Below are positions 46,149 through 59,495 of a DNA stretch of 64,000 nt, piece after piece. Below the pieces are notes generated by a model that saw nothing but the letters and a program-made list of their open reading frames with translations, searched no databases and was not told the origin of the DNA. A program made the translations under genes and the position numbers. The number at the start of each line of letters is the position of its first letter. The stretch's first letter is position 1. Origin of the DNA: Xestospongia muta (taxonomy: Eukaryota; Porifera; Demospongiae; Haplosclerida; Petrosiidae); assembly GCA_963693285.1 (NCBI GenBank), contig OY848920.1:8096954-8160953 (forward strand), in the 5' to 3' direction.

Positions 46149-46838
46149 ATGATTGAGGGCTGTCACTATACATATTCTGTTGTAGCTTTGTTGTGTATAA
46201 GGGCTATCATTATAAACACTGTGGTAGCTTTGCTGTGTATTAAGTATAAGGACTATCACTATATATATTCTGTGGTAGGTTTAATGAGTATTATGTGTAA
46301 GGGCTGTCACTATGGAATTTATATAAGGAAATCTTATAATACTACACATTCTGTTTGTAGCTTTGTTGTGTATAAGGGCTATCATTATAAACACTGTGGT
46401 ATCTTTGCTATGTATTATGTGTCAGGACTATCACAATATTCTGTGGTAGCTTTGCTATGTATTATGTGTAAGGACTCTCACTATACATGTTTGCTATGTA
46501 AGGAATATCACTATATGTGTTCTGTAGTAGCTGTGCTGTGTATTATATGTCAGGACTGTCACTATATGTGTTCTGTGGTAGCTATGCTGTGTATTATGTG
46601 TAAGGACTGTCACTATATATATTCTGTGGTAGTTTTAATGAGTATTATGTGTAAGGACTGTCACTATATATATTCTGTGGTAGTTTTAATGAGTATTATA
46701 TGTCAGGACTGTCACTATATGTGTTCTGTGGTAGCTGTGCTGTGTATTATGTGTAAGGACTGTCACTATATGTGTTCTGTGGTAGCTGTGCTGTGTGTAT
46801 TATGTGTAAGGACTGTCACTATATATATTCTGTGGTAG
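46149..46838. repeat. 51-bp minisatellite, about 13 copies
   Basis: The unit contains tctgtggtagc, tattatgtgtaagga and ctgtcactatat. Because 51 is a multiple of three, a 229-residue frame stays open with a 17-residue period (motif around CIMCKDCHY). Without homology or splice context I treat that frame as incidental. Confidence 0.8.
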
Positions 46839-46844
46839 TTAAGT

Positions 46845-46990
46845 GAGCATAACATTGTTGTCATTACTAATGTACTACTGTTTATGTAACTAGTAGTACA
46901 TTAGTAATAAAAACAGTGTTTACTTTTACATCATATTGAGTTTGCTACATACAACCTGTATAACAATATATTGGTTAAACCAACAAATCA
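46845..46990. repeat. Palindromic inverted-repeat element (copy 2, core inverted)
   Basis: Same right flank as at 500-610 (acaacctgtataacaat, aaatcaatttttacagtg), but the hairpin core is in the opposite orientation: here aacattgttgtcattactaatg leads and ttagtaataaaaacagtg follows. Confidence 0.65.
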
Positions 46991-46992
46991 AT

Positions 46993-47105
46993 TTTTACAG
47001 TGTATTAAGAAACAGTCAAAACAACTGATATCTTTTAACAGTAAAATGTGTATAATATATATATATATATATATATATTGTTAAAAAATAAAGTTGTTTT
47101 GACTG
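46993..47105. repeat. Small inverted-repeat element with (TA)n core
   Basis: Ends agtcaaaacaact and agttgttttgact are exact complements; the inner arms cttttaaca and tgttaaaa also pair around a (ta)n run. A partial relative lies near 47728-47757. Confidence 0.55.
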
Positions 47106-47802
47106 CTACTTAATAGTCATTTCACTGCAAATAGTGGTACGTCATTTTAACATATCAATTTGTTATTCCAGATTCATTAGTCATGTAGTTGTAAATAGGA
47201 TACTAAACAGATCTACAATGTACATACACATATGATAGTCTCCTAATATAATTAGTTCATTTGTTGTCTAGACTAACGACTATAATTGTTTATAGAGTTT
47301 ATTAGTTGTCTATAGACTAATGTCTCTAATTGTTTTTAACACTGTACAATAAGATAATATAACATGGATTCTAATTAAATTTGATTTCATTTAATTATGT
47401 CATAATACTAGATAGTTTCTGTATATTAAGTGTATAAACATTACATCTGATGGTGTTTTTAGTAAGCACTTACATATAGCTAGTTTTAATATGTTACAAG
47501 TCTACACACATGTTTAGTAAGTCCACGGTTCAAAAATTCGAATATATACTCAACATCATTAACCTGCTAATATAGACAGTTATACTGATGTATGAAACCT
47601 GTACAACGAACTAAGAGGTTACATTGATATATATGACTTTTAGCAATGTAGTAATCAAACAGCACATGTTTTTAATATTTTTCAATGTAAATAAATTCAT
47701 ACAACCCAAGTGACTATTAAATAGTTAAAAAACAACCAATATCTTTTAATAGTAGCAAACTTATATGACATCAAGTATTAGTATGAGGTCCATGGCAACA
47801 TC
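47106..47802. other. Intergenic, no gene seen
   Basis: AT-rich with weak local repeats (gtctagactaa / gtctatagactaat around 47265-47330). Nothing coding recognised. Confidence 0.4.
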
Positions 47803-48024
47803 TTATTCTGACATTATTTTACCTAATAGTGATTTTGGTCCTGGATTCAGCTCTACATCTCCCGATAGTATGAGAAGAAATGAGATGAAGACAGCTAAAG
47901 AAAAGGTCAGCCCTGATGTTGACACCAAGTTTGCACTACATCTCTTGCTCAAATTCTTCGTTTGAATTGGTTGATGACAATTCCACAACCCAACACGAGC
48001 TCTCCACTGACAAAGATCAATCAT
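47803..48024 (-). CDS. Short ORF with hydrophobic segment and 2A ribosome-skipping motif
   Basis: 73 residues from an ATG at 48024. A cysteine/arginine-containing start is followed by a hydrophobic stretch (LTFSLAVFISFLLIL) and then SGDVELNPGP at 47836-47862, a perfect match to the 2A consensus D(V/I)ExNPGP. Only about 11 codons follow the 2A before a stop. 2A-like motifs after a signal-like leader are known at the start of non-LTR retrotransposon ORFs and of some NLR proteins in invertebrates including sponges. No downstream reverse transcriptase or NLR is visible, so this is probably a 5' fragment of such a gene. Confidence 0.55.
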   Translation of the reverse strand: MIDLCQWRARVGLWNCHQPIQTKNLSKRCSANLVSTSGLTFSLAVFISFLLILSGDVELNPGPKSLLGKIMSE

Positions 48025-48282
48025 TGTTAGCGAGGAACAATAGGAAAATATCGTTTACTACATACAATATAGTAAACCCTTTTATTTGTGAGTTTATGAT
48101 TCAATAGTTGCTCCGCCCCCAATAATCTTGGCTCATCTGATAGTCTGATGTGTACTGCAGTTATCCGGGTTTCCCTCCCCCCCCACCTAGCAAAACATCT
48201 AGCTCTGAAACTATTGTAGGAGCATTTTATAGGCAATAAATATGAATACAATGAATACATGTAAATATATAGCAACTGTATG

Positions 48283-48373
48283 TATACAAGAGATGTTTTA
48301 ACAGTAGTCCCCTTTGCAAGTCATGTCATGAATGTTTTGACAGAAGTGGTCCCTTACTGCAAATCAGGTCACA
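48283..48373. repeat. Fragment related to the inverted-repeat element at 2429-2634
   Basis: Shares agatgtttta, agtagtcccctttgca, ttttgacagaagtggtccctta and gcaaatcaggtca with the first element, covering its right half and the extra half-copy. Confidence 0.6.
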
Positions 48374-48577
48374 ATATGAATCTCTTAGTAGGATAAGCCT
48401 GAACTAGTCAGTCTTTAATTATTATATGAGTGTATTTTACAAACAACTTAATAAACAAAATTAAGTTTAAGCAAATTAAAAGATACATATGAATAAAGCT
48501 AGAAAAACAAAGTAAGCAAAACAATTAATATAAGCAAATAAATATTCAAGTTCAACATTCATAAATTCTTTTAAAGT

Positions 48578-51500
48578 CTAGTTCGTAATATAATAAGACA
48601 CTCTAATGTTCTTCTTGCTCTATAAGGATTAAAAATGAAGTTAACCAAAATACATCAAACATTTACTGCTATTCAAATTATTACAAAATTAAAGTACATG
48701 TACATGTACATGTATATGTTTGTTAGAGAATAGAAGTGTATACTTGTTTACTGACAGGTCTGTTACACCTACTACGTTTACTTCAAAACTGACATCCTTC
48801 CTTTTTTAAATATGTGGTGCATTAATGAACACAGCCAATGAGTTGTGTGTGTGTCAAAAATTAAAAATGTCCTGTTTTATAAATGTTTGTAAGCTTGTTG
48901 AAGTCGATCATTGTTAGAATATAAAGGTGTGCTAAATGCAGAGATTGAGTAAAACACAAAAGTAATAAAATCTTCTGTTAAATAGAACACAAAATCTACT
49001 AAACAATGGTTGTTTATATAATTATATAGAAGCTATAAAAGTCTTAATTTAAAAACACTTTTCCAATATTTACATCAAATATCTTACAGTTATTGGATCA
49101 TAACATTTTCACTGTAATAAAATGTGCGTTCTTTTCTTACATAACCAATAATGGACTAGTTATACTAGCTGTACCTATTGGTTGTCATTATACATGTAGC
49201 TAGGTAATAGATAACATAACATCGTGACATTTAATTAGTTTAAGAAGTTAAGAGTCTACACAATTTTGAAGAGAGACTATATTGTATGATCAATAGTAAT
49301 ATAATATGATATACTGGCATACCTTTTTCATTTTAGTGACCACTACACCACCTATTTCTTCAGTATTCTTAACATGAGTTCCACCACACATACAGGATGT
49401 ACCGCCTACATTAACCTCTCTTTCGTCTAAATAAAAGATTATAGTTATTAAAAATAAAAAATAAAAAGATTGTTTTGAGTCATTGATGTTATAATATAGC
49501 ACATTGACACTACTTATTAAATCACAACAAGGTAATAGACTAATGTATAGTGTTTTTTAAAAATGCTCATATATTGATTAGTAAAGTCTTCATAATGAAC
49601 TTATTAAGAACTAATAGACAACAAGGCTACATGGTAAGACAATAGGCAGCTTAGGATACACCACAACAGATGATTGCAATATATAAAAAGGTTTGAGAAA
49701 CATCTTTAAATTGAATATTTACATGTTATATTATTGTTCAATTTATTCGTGGCAGTTTTAGCTTTGTGCTATACATGTAAGAATACACTAACAACTTACT
49801 ATTGTCATTTGTGGAGACAATTACAGGTATAGCATCCTATAAATAAATGATAAGAACATTAAAAACAAACAAAATTATCAATTAACTCACTTTCACTAAC
49901 TTATTAGCTTCATTATTTAACGATGCAATGACTTCATCTCTTTTCTCAGCAGGTACATTCCCAATATATTCTAAAGACAAAATATTATAAACATTTTAAT
50001 ACCAGCTACACGGACATAATCATTAGAGAGTCTAGTCAACAGACATTAGCACAATAGAACAGATACTATGGATATTAATACAATATATTCTTGAATTAGT
50101 ATGCTGTATTAGGTTGTACTTGAATAATACACTCAAGCATATTGAAAACAAGTATGATAAGACCATCCTTACTCAAACTTCCCTTGATGAGTAGTTCTAC
50201 TATATATATATATATATATCATCCGATAGATATATATAATCCTATACTACACACACACACACACACACACACACATACTCTATTGTATGTACAATCTAAG
50301 AGATTAGGTTAGTATAGACATACCTACATAAGGACCATCTGGAAAGTGATAACCCTGTATAAAAAGAACAGTTATAACAGTTACAATTTTGAATAGCCAC
50401 GTCAAAATTTTAAAATATTCTCGATTTTAAATGCTAATAATTATATCTGGTGAATAATGTTTTCATCATATACTCCTGCAGCTGTACATATACATATAAT
50501 AATTATTATATAAACCATTAGTTTATTGATAAACCATTAATTAACTGTTTATTAACTATTTTATAACCACAATACTTGTCTATCAAACTCTTTGGCATCT
50601 TGCATATCAACAAAAAGAAGGATCTATCTCAATAGACTAGTATGATATGTACTAGTACCTTTGAGGGTATTAGGTCTGTAACACCAAGATTAATAAATGC
50701 CGAGTCCAATAAATGACCAGCACTATGGAGTCTCGCATGATATTTTCTTTTATCAGCGTCAACCTCAACACTCACCTCTTGACCCTGAGAAAACCTGCAA
50801 TATATATTTTAAGAATAAAATGTGATATACATTGTTAATCTCCCTCTCTCTCATAGTGGACACCTTAAGATCAAGGAAATCACATGCATTGAGGTACCAT
50901 ATACTTACATAGTTTGATACATCTAGACATTTAAAGACATTTATTATCATTAATAAACCTCCACACTATAGTAGACACTAGAAAAAGTCCTTAGAGACTA
51001 GTTAATACCATAATATATCTATATTAGTATAGAGGTGTCCTCAATGTAGAGGATAAATAATAACACTAAATTATTATTATGGCCACAACAGGTATAGAGG
51101 CGTACTTTAATACAGTGAATTAATAATATAGTCACTAACGATAATAGAACAAAAGTTCTGTGTCAAGTCAAATAGTCTTTTGTTATTGTGCAAGTTCTAC
51201 TGTATCACATTGATCAGATTAATTCTAATGACTAACAAGACATTCACTCACTTGTTGTACCTCACTTTAACAATAAAGAATACATTATTGATCAATAAAG
51301 AGACAAAGCCAGTACTTTGTACAAATGAAAGCTTTGATAAATTTAAATTTCATCATCACATTCTCAAAACGAAGCAACTGAAGATGTCTCTACACTTATT
51401 ATTAATTGTTATTGATTTTTTGCAGTATTGTTTTTCTTAGCAATGCCCAAACCAATATGATTACTTACAAAAAAATTCTCATTGGTACATAATTATTAAA

Positions 51501-52227
51501 AGATTATCATTTTAGCTGCTAACTTAAACGTTATTAATAACATACAACCATCATACTTAATTACATGGTATGCTATACAACACTTATATACATGTACATC
51601 CACATGTACCTCTGATCTGTTGTAAATGTTCCCAAATGCTCAATATAATTTGCTTCTTTTGGTTTCTGGACATGAATGACCTAGAAATTGTCACATCACA
51701 TAATTAGGGGCGTGTCTAATAGATGTCTTTAACATACCACAAACTTGACGTTACCATCGGAACTAATAATATATCCTATATCAGTAGGTTGACCCCCTTG
51801 AGAAAGACAAATATCATATAAAATAATACCATTACCTTGAAATAGTTATATCAATAAAGTGTGTACTGTAGCCCAAACACATATACAGCTAGACCTGCCT
51901 ACTTCAGACGTATTAAGTATTTCTACCAGATTACATGTTATATTTGTCATTACCTCCTTGTGGGTGCATAACAGTTTGGTCCAATATAACAGTAGTGTGT
52001 GTAGTGCCATTAAATATAGTCTCCTGAACAGCTAGAACTTTAGCTGTACATGAGAAGAGATAGGTGTCTGAGTAGTAGAGATGAGAGGTAGATAAAAGAG
52101 GATTGTGGTTAGCGGTTGGTGGTGATGGGTGCTCTGACTCACTGAGACAAGACAGAAAGATGATAATGCATTTATAAATGAATGCTTACTTTGTAGAATC
52201 ACTGACAATGACGTCTGCAGTCGCCAT
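48578..52227 (-). CDS. AlaX-type alanyl-tRNA trans-editing protein, 10 exons
   Basis: Exons: 52190-52227, 51954-52141, 51738-51796, 51610-51680, 50659-50794, 50324-50354, 49891-49970, 49800-49836, 49323-49426, 48578-48619, joining in frame to 261 residues. The N-terminal part has TVILDQTVMHPQGGGQPTD, the glycine-rich motif of the AlaRS/AlaX editing fold. HSAGH (HxxxH) in exon 5 and CGGTH (CxxxH) in exon 9 supply the four zinc ligands of the editing site. The last exon finishes with KKNIRVSYYI, typical of this domain. There is no aminoacylation domain, so it is a free-standing editor expected to hydrolyse mischarged tRNA-Ala. Divergent from GMCL1. Confidence 0.88.
50944..51075. repeat. Dispersed repeat, copy 1 (AlaX intron 4)
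   Basis: The stretch tatcattaataaacctccaca ... ctagttaataccata ... agaggtgtcctcaatgtagagg is repeated, diverged, at 52685-52815. It lies between AlaX exons 4 and 5. Family not recognised. Confidence 0.5.
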
Positions 52228-52378
52228 TATTAGTTAGAATGAAAGGGGTGACAATGAAAATAGGCTTGCTTTATCAGTGTCTCTGCAGAGATAAATAGGT
52301 GTGGCTCAGTTATCAAATAGGTGTGGCTTGTTGTATTAGTTTGGGCGTTACCCGGCAACGTGTTCTTGAATCCAAAAC
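52228..52378. promoter_or_regulatory. Divergent AlaX/GMCL1 promoter with X-box-like palindrome
   Basis: Only 151 bp separate the two start codons. GTTACCCGGCAAC at 52347-52359 consists of GTTACC and GGCAAC half-sites around one base, the pattern bound by RFX factors (X-box). It lies 20 bp before the GMCL1 ATG, so it may instead be in the 5' UTR. Confidence 0.45.
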
Positions 52379-55300
52379 ATGGGAAACAATTCTTCAAGGA
52401 GAGGTTCTTCTCCTGAGGAAGTCTCTGAGCGTCGTCCCAAGCGACGCAGGCGTTTAAGAGATGAAGGAGGTGGAGTAGATGATGTTGCATCAGACGAAGA
52501 GAGAGAGGAAGGAGCAATTTCTCCCAAAAGGTCCGCGAATTGTGACTGAAGTGTTAACACATCACAATTAGCACGTTAGGAATCTGCTTTATAACCTGGC
52601 CTACAAAAGTACAATCTGCATAATTTGCAGGGTATTTTAATGGTCACAGTTTATAAAGCAGTTGATCGATAAATTCAAACACTCTATTATCATTAATAAA
52701 CCTCCACATTATAATAGACACTGGAAACAGTCCTTACAGACTAGTTAGTATCATAAATGTATCTATATTAGTATGGAGGAGTCCTCAATGTAAAGGTTAA
52801 ATAATACACTAAAGTATTAGTATGGCTATAACAGGTGTCCTCAATGCAGAGGTTATATAATACACTAAATTATTAGTGTGGGACTATCAAATATCAGAGG
52901 ATGTCCAATTCAGTGTCTCCTCTTTGACTCTGTTACCATTATTAATTCAATATTAATTTTTCATTTAGGGCACGCATTCAAGCTACATCTACTTATATTT
53001 ATGAAACTCTCTATCAACAAGGCATTGGTACAGATATCACTTTAATAGCTCTAGGTAAAGTAATATTGTAATACAGTCAATCACGTCTTCTTTAAATAGA
53101 TTATACTGTACTCCATACTATAGTAGTTTATCCTTAGAAAGTAGATGTTGTAGGACATGACTGCTTTACAATTGTAAACTTATCCATAGTACTTCTTTAG
53201 TTATATTTGATTCTATTATTGCTGTCTAGAACAGTTATATACTTTCATATCTACAGTATAATGCAATATATTCACCTTGTGTTGTACATGTATATGTTTC
53301 CATGTTCTGTTTGAGTCTTGTTTTTTGCTTGTACTAAACATCACTTATAGTTAGAGGAAAAGAATAGATATCTCTTTCTCTCTCTCACACACACACACAT
53401 ACACATCACAGAGAAAGAATGGAAACTTCACAAATTATACCTACGTCAGGTAAATTACAAAGTTATAATAATACCTATTTCATTTTTGCTTTTTTTATGT
53501 AGTCTCGTTATTTTACCAGTATGTTCAGTGGAAACTGGAAAGAGTCTGATCAATCTATTATACACTTAGATATTCCAGACCCTAATATCACTGAAGAATG
53601 TATGTTCACTATAACAACACTAGGTATCAAGGTTTACTCTCTTTCTCACAAACACCCATATAGGTCTTAACTTAGCTTTCGCTTCACTTTATAAAGACTC
53701 TATTCACTTAAGCTCATCGCTTATACCTGGCACTGTTGCTGCAGCAACCATGTTTCAACTGGTATCTCATTTAACGTGCATATTAAATGTCTACTAGAGT
53801 GTAACAGAATGTTGACTTGTTGTAGGAGTTAGTTTGTTAAAGGAACCTCAAACCAACTTTTACTAAACTATTCATAACACCATAAAATACTTTTCATTGA
53901 GTCGAAAAACTTAGTACATTTATATGTATTTATGTACATGTATTGAGTTCAAAACCTTAGTGCATGTATATGTATGTCTGTTTTATTCATATAATACAGC
54001 TACCATATGTATACACTATTGTAATGACTATACTTTACCTTATACCTCTATCATAGTATTAAAACTAATATAATGTGTATTAATGTCATGTCTATAGGAT
54101 TATAAAATATAGTACATTCTTTATCTAATTAAGTTAGGTAGTTACTGTCTTTCTTCCATTAAAGCTAATATAATACATTAATATTGGTTAATATTATATG
54201 TAATAATCAGTATAGCTAATTAACTACATATGTAGTCATAACAGTTATGTCATGACATATTTGACTATAATTACAATACTGTCAGTATAATGTGTATTTG
54301 GTATTATTATGGTGTCTACACACACACATATGGTATATATGTATAATGTATTATATTAGAATTATGTGACTTCCTTTAGGATGGGTTACTACAGCATTGT
54401 ATAGAGTATATGAAGGAAACATTGTGGTATGTAGAAATAACACTGACAATCAATAGTTTACATACATGTCTGGTACTGTAGCAGTGAGAGCATTTCTTTA
54501 GACAAAGTTGTCTTAAGAGTAGTAAATGCATTTATGTTGTTGTATAGCAAATTTTTAACCCTTTTAATTATGACATTTTAATCACAAGTCATAAGTTATA
54601 CAATGCTTGTATTAGAGCTAGTAAATTACAGTGAAGGAGCTAGTTGTATGTTAGTACATTGAATTATTGTTTCTTATCTTTACCTATAGTAGTGCTCACA
54701 TGTTGAAATACTTGAATACAGCCAGTCAATATGGTATCCGTGATATAGAAAAAAAGTAAGTAAATTTGTAGCAATAGAAATGTTATACTTTTATTATCTT
54801 ATGTACTGTGATTTCTTTCTTCATTAAGATGTCAGGATTGGTTACAAACTCGTCTACTCACCGACTTCACAATACCTTTACTTTTAGACATGAGGTACAA
54901 AAAATGTACATTGATATGTGCTGATCATCATGTACTCACTAATGATGTCTTGTCCTATATTTAGTTTGGAGTTACTGACTGAATTAATAAAGAGTCCAGA
55001 TTTGTTTGTGTTACAAGTTGAAACAGATGTCTACTCACTAGCTAAAAAGGTACTTAAATAACAAGTTAATGTCATGTTATCATATCTCTACATGTGATGA
55101 TTGGACAAGTGCATGAATGAATGAGAGGAGAGACAGATCAATTAACAATAATGCATTTCAATTTAAGATACTCTTCTTATCATTTAGTGGTTATTTCTTC
55201 ATCTTAATCCAACATGGAATGGCAGCCTTTCCAAACTCACTTCATCAGCTGAGACCTTCTTTAGAGAGAGAAGTAAGGAATACATTACATATATATGTAC

Positions 55301-56671
55301 GCTAAGACATACATGTTATAGATATACATGTACAATTTAGCACAATACATGTACATGTACACTAGATAAATATATTTATACATAATTTGACAGATACATG
55401 TACATTCCATAATGATATTATTGAGTTATAATTATACACTTGTACCATTATCATATTACCTATAGTTATATATATATGTCTCAATTCTACTCATAAGGTG
55501 AAGGAGTTTACCTAGAGACAGAGGAAGGTCATCAATATCAGGAACTATTTCGTTCCATTCGCCTTCGTCATATCATTAATGACTCTGCCTCTATAGCTGT
55601 CTTAGAAAATGATAAAATCATACCACAAGGTAATTGTAAGACCAAGATTGACTTTTATCTGTACTATGAACAAAATCTAAACTATTAAACTTTTGGTGTT
55701 AATTTACTTAACTCTACTGGTACCTTAATATGTATTAGTTTCCTGTTATGTGTACTACTAGAACTATAATATTTTATATGTTGTTAATATAATGTCTTAT
55801 TATTGTTTTGTTGTTATTAGATTATTATTATTATTGTTATTGTTATTAGATTATTATTATTGTTATTGTTATTAGATTGGATGTTACCATTGTATCGTCA
55901 TCAGTGGCTTAAAATGGTCACAGTTGATCAGAGACTGGACCATGGGTAAGTGAAATGTTTATAATTTGACAGCTGAAATTTAATCTTCTTTTGTTTATTT
56001 TAGAGCTGTATTATTAACTAAAGATGAATTTAATGACAATGCTATTAGATGTGGTCGTATCTTACAGAAATCAGATGAGGTAGATTGTCATATATTATTG
56101 ATAAATAGAAGGAATGATGGATTGACAAGTAGAGACACATGACAAATAAATAGACTAATATAGTAATAAATCAAACAGATGATATTCTTATTAACTCTGA
56201 CTTCATTTTTATTAGTATTGTTGGCGTTGGACAGGGTTTTTATTTGGTGTTGATATTCTCCTCATATACAAAGATGGGTTAGTAAAGTAATTATTATACT
56301 ATTATTTTGTTATTGTTGTTTAAAACTTGTATATATTGCCATTAATATTTGTATTATTATTAGTTTGATCTCTGTGAAAAGAAACACACGAAGTCAACCT
56401 TGTTTAGCAGCTGTCAGTCTACAAAATGAACGATCTTTAACCTTTAGGTCAGTTAAAATTAGTAAATTAATATAAATATGTTCATAGCAATAGAATATTG
56501 TACTCACAAGGTTACACTAGGAAATTTTCTCACTGTAATATTTTCCTACTGTTAGACTTAGAGTGGTATCTTTCAGTAAGAATGAGGAAGTGTGTAGTTC
56601 TCAAGACACAGGTATTGTTCATTTGACTCTAGCTCCAGATGAGGTAAGAAATGAAAGGATAACATTGCGTT

Positions 56672-56718
<47 letters not shown>

Positions 56719-56815
56719 GACTGCATATATATTAACTGTTGACAAACAAGTCAAGTTTCCATTATACATTAGCTTTAACTTTTCATTGACTTCATCTAAT
56801 ATAAATCTTACTTAA
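52379..56815 (+). CDS. GMCL1: Germ cell-less-like BTB protein, complete, 17 exons
   Basis: Exons: 52379-52530, 52969-53054, 53412-53449, 53503-53599, 53664-53761, 54380-54426, 54690-54755, 54829-54894, 54965-55049, 55188-55272, 55498-55629, 55876-55945, 56004-56079, 56216-56277, 56364-56447, 56556-56643, 56720-56815, joining in frame to 475 residues. MGNNSSRR fits an N-myristoylation signal, as in Drosophila Gcl, and RRPKRRRRLR is a likely nuclear signal. A BTB domain (YETLYQ, EWKLHKLYL, YFTSMFSGNWKES, IPDPNITEE) and a BACK-like region follow. The C-terminal region has WFLHLNPTWNGS-type, CGRILQKSDEYCWRWTGF and SVKRNTRSQPC motifs of GMCL1. In flies the protein is a Cullin-3 adaptor at the nuclear envelope. 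Exon 1 uses an unusual donor, GTCCGC. Confidence 0.92.
52685..52815. repeat. Dispersed repeat, copy 2 (GMCL1 intron 1)
   Basis: Diverged copy of 50944-51075 in the same orientation, between GMCL1 exons 1 and 2. Confidence 0.5.
56680..56717. repeat. (CT)n run forming the GMCL1 intron 16 polypyrimidine tract
   Basis: About 19 ct units run straight into the acceptor tag at 56717-56719, so the microsatellite itself serves as the polypyrimidine tract of exon 17. Confidence 0.8.
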
Positions 56816-57294
56816 TGATTGCTATTACCTTATCCTTTATTTGTAATCAATACAGTTAATGTATTATAAAATATACCTTAATAAAGAAAAAGCCACTGTC
56901 ATATTATTGCTAGTTCAATATGAGCATTGTGTATTATATTTATGTACTAGTGTGCCTCACCCTGTTGCAAAATTAGTCTATAATAAGTAATTTTGATTGC
57001 CATGACAGTAGGATACTCCTACTTAGCTTTCAAAGAGCAAAATTCAAAACTGTATAAAGCTGTGGATCCTATACTTAATAATAAGCCAGAGTCACTAGTA
57101 CCAATTCAATAATAAGTCAATAAATATATACCAGTCCTCTTGTCAGCCTTCAGTGCTTAAATTAGTGTAGCACTACCTCTGTGTACTTCATGTGTCCTCA
57201 TTATTATAGTATGAATAAATTTTACTGTAAAACTACTAATGTTAGCGTGCTACTAATATTAGCAATATTAGTGATTTGAAAAAAACCCGCTAAA

Positions 57295-58400
<1,106 letters not shown>

Positions 58401-58977
58401 TTTGGAACTCCCACGCGCTTCCGGTACATACCTTGTCCTAGAATGTACATATAATAATACTATACATAATGAAAATAACTAAAACCTGAATTTTTGATTC
58501 GGATTAATATAAAGTTAAACTATTATTGTAAACAGTAACATACTAAACTAACACAACATTACTATCTCTTCACCACCAACTGAATTGTTGGAGTGTAAAG
58601 CTTGCTTCAAAGTTTTAGAGTTCCAATAGTACGAGTGCTTTGAAGAACTTCCACTGGATATACCATAATGTGAAAAGACCTTGAAGGGAAAGTCCCTGGT
58701 GGTGGTATGTCAGTCAATAAAGAGTAGAAAGGAGAGATAAGAGCTGAGTTTGGATGCTTTTGAATATAGCCTCACTTACTGTGCCTAGACTGTAGTGATG
58801 GATCAGAGTCTGAAAGAGGAGAGGAAAGATAGAGGTTGACCCACCTTAGAATCTGATCCATTTAGAACATGAAGTGCAGCTTTGACCTTGGCTTCAAACA
58901 TAAAACAGGAAAAAAGACTCACTAAATCTGATTTTTTTGAAAACCGACGACCTCTACTAAACTTTTCTTGTATGGTA
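58401..58977. other. Intergenic, no gene seen
   Basis: No homology, RNA or strong repeat recognised between the GMCL1 pseudogene and the cysteine-rich ORF relic. Confidence 0.35.
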
Positions 58978-59495
58978 CTACCTTCCTTTCCATTTAAAGT
59001 GAGGCTCAGATACCGGGTTAAAAGGTGGAAGATCAGCGACAGTTCGAGGGGGCAAACAAAATAAGGGAGAAGGGGAAGGAGAAGTGGGATTAGTAGAATT
59101 AGAAATATTAGGATTAAAGTCTATAGTAGATGGTGGGCGAGATGCAGGTACATCAGACAGTAACTGAGTCTTAATGGGATCGGGTAGAGGCTGAGAAGAC
59201 GAGATAGTAGGAGTGATAATGGCAGGTGACGAGGCGCATGGTGAAAGTTGGCTACAGATATCATCAGACTTCTTTTGGCTCAGAACATCTGCACACTTTC
59301 CTAACTTCGAAGGGAGACAAGACAACATGTACAATGTTGACCATTTTTTACACAAGTGCAACGGAGACACTGTCCCTTTCTACTGCAACGACAGCACTGA
59401 TGTTGCTCTACCCAGCAGCCATTTTGACATGAATTGGAATGTCCGTCTACTGCTTCCGTACTTTTGAGAGTGCATACTTTGAGTGCCGTTTCCAA
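58978..59495 (-). pseudogene. Cysteine-rich ORF relic, frameshifted
   Basis: The first frame (59301-59495) has a dense cysteine cluster, QCCRCSRKGQC, LRCTC, GQHCTCC. The second frame (58978-59370) continues it with CLPSKLGKC, a Ser/Pro-rich linker and ADLPPFNPVSEP before a stop. From memory, this arrangement resembles the N-terminal part of large ORFs frequent in sponge and cnidarian genomes and often linked to reverse transcriptases, but I cannot verify that here. The frameshift and lack of a continuation suggest a relic. It ends 36 bp from the start of the AIG1-like gene on the other strand. Confidence 0.4.

Noticed and set aside
46149..46838. 229-residue cysteine-rich repeat protein
   Set aside because: The 51-bp minisatellite is divisible by three, so the frame stays open without selection; no splice or homology support.
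47765..47965. Plus-strand frame opposite the 2A ORF
   Set aside because: The antisense frame carries the exact 2A motif and a hydrophobic leader; the plus frame has no recognisable feature.
52230..52560. Minus-strand frames across the AlaX/GMCL1 promoter
   Set aside because: They are the antisense of GMCL1 exon 1 and its upstream region.
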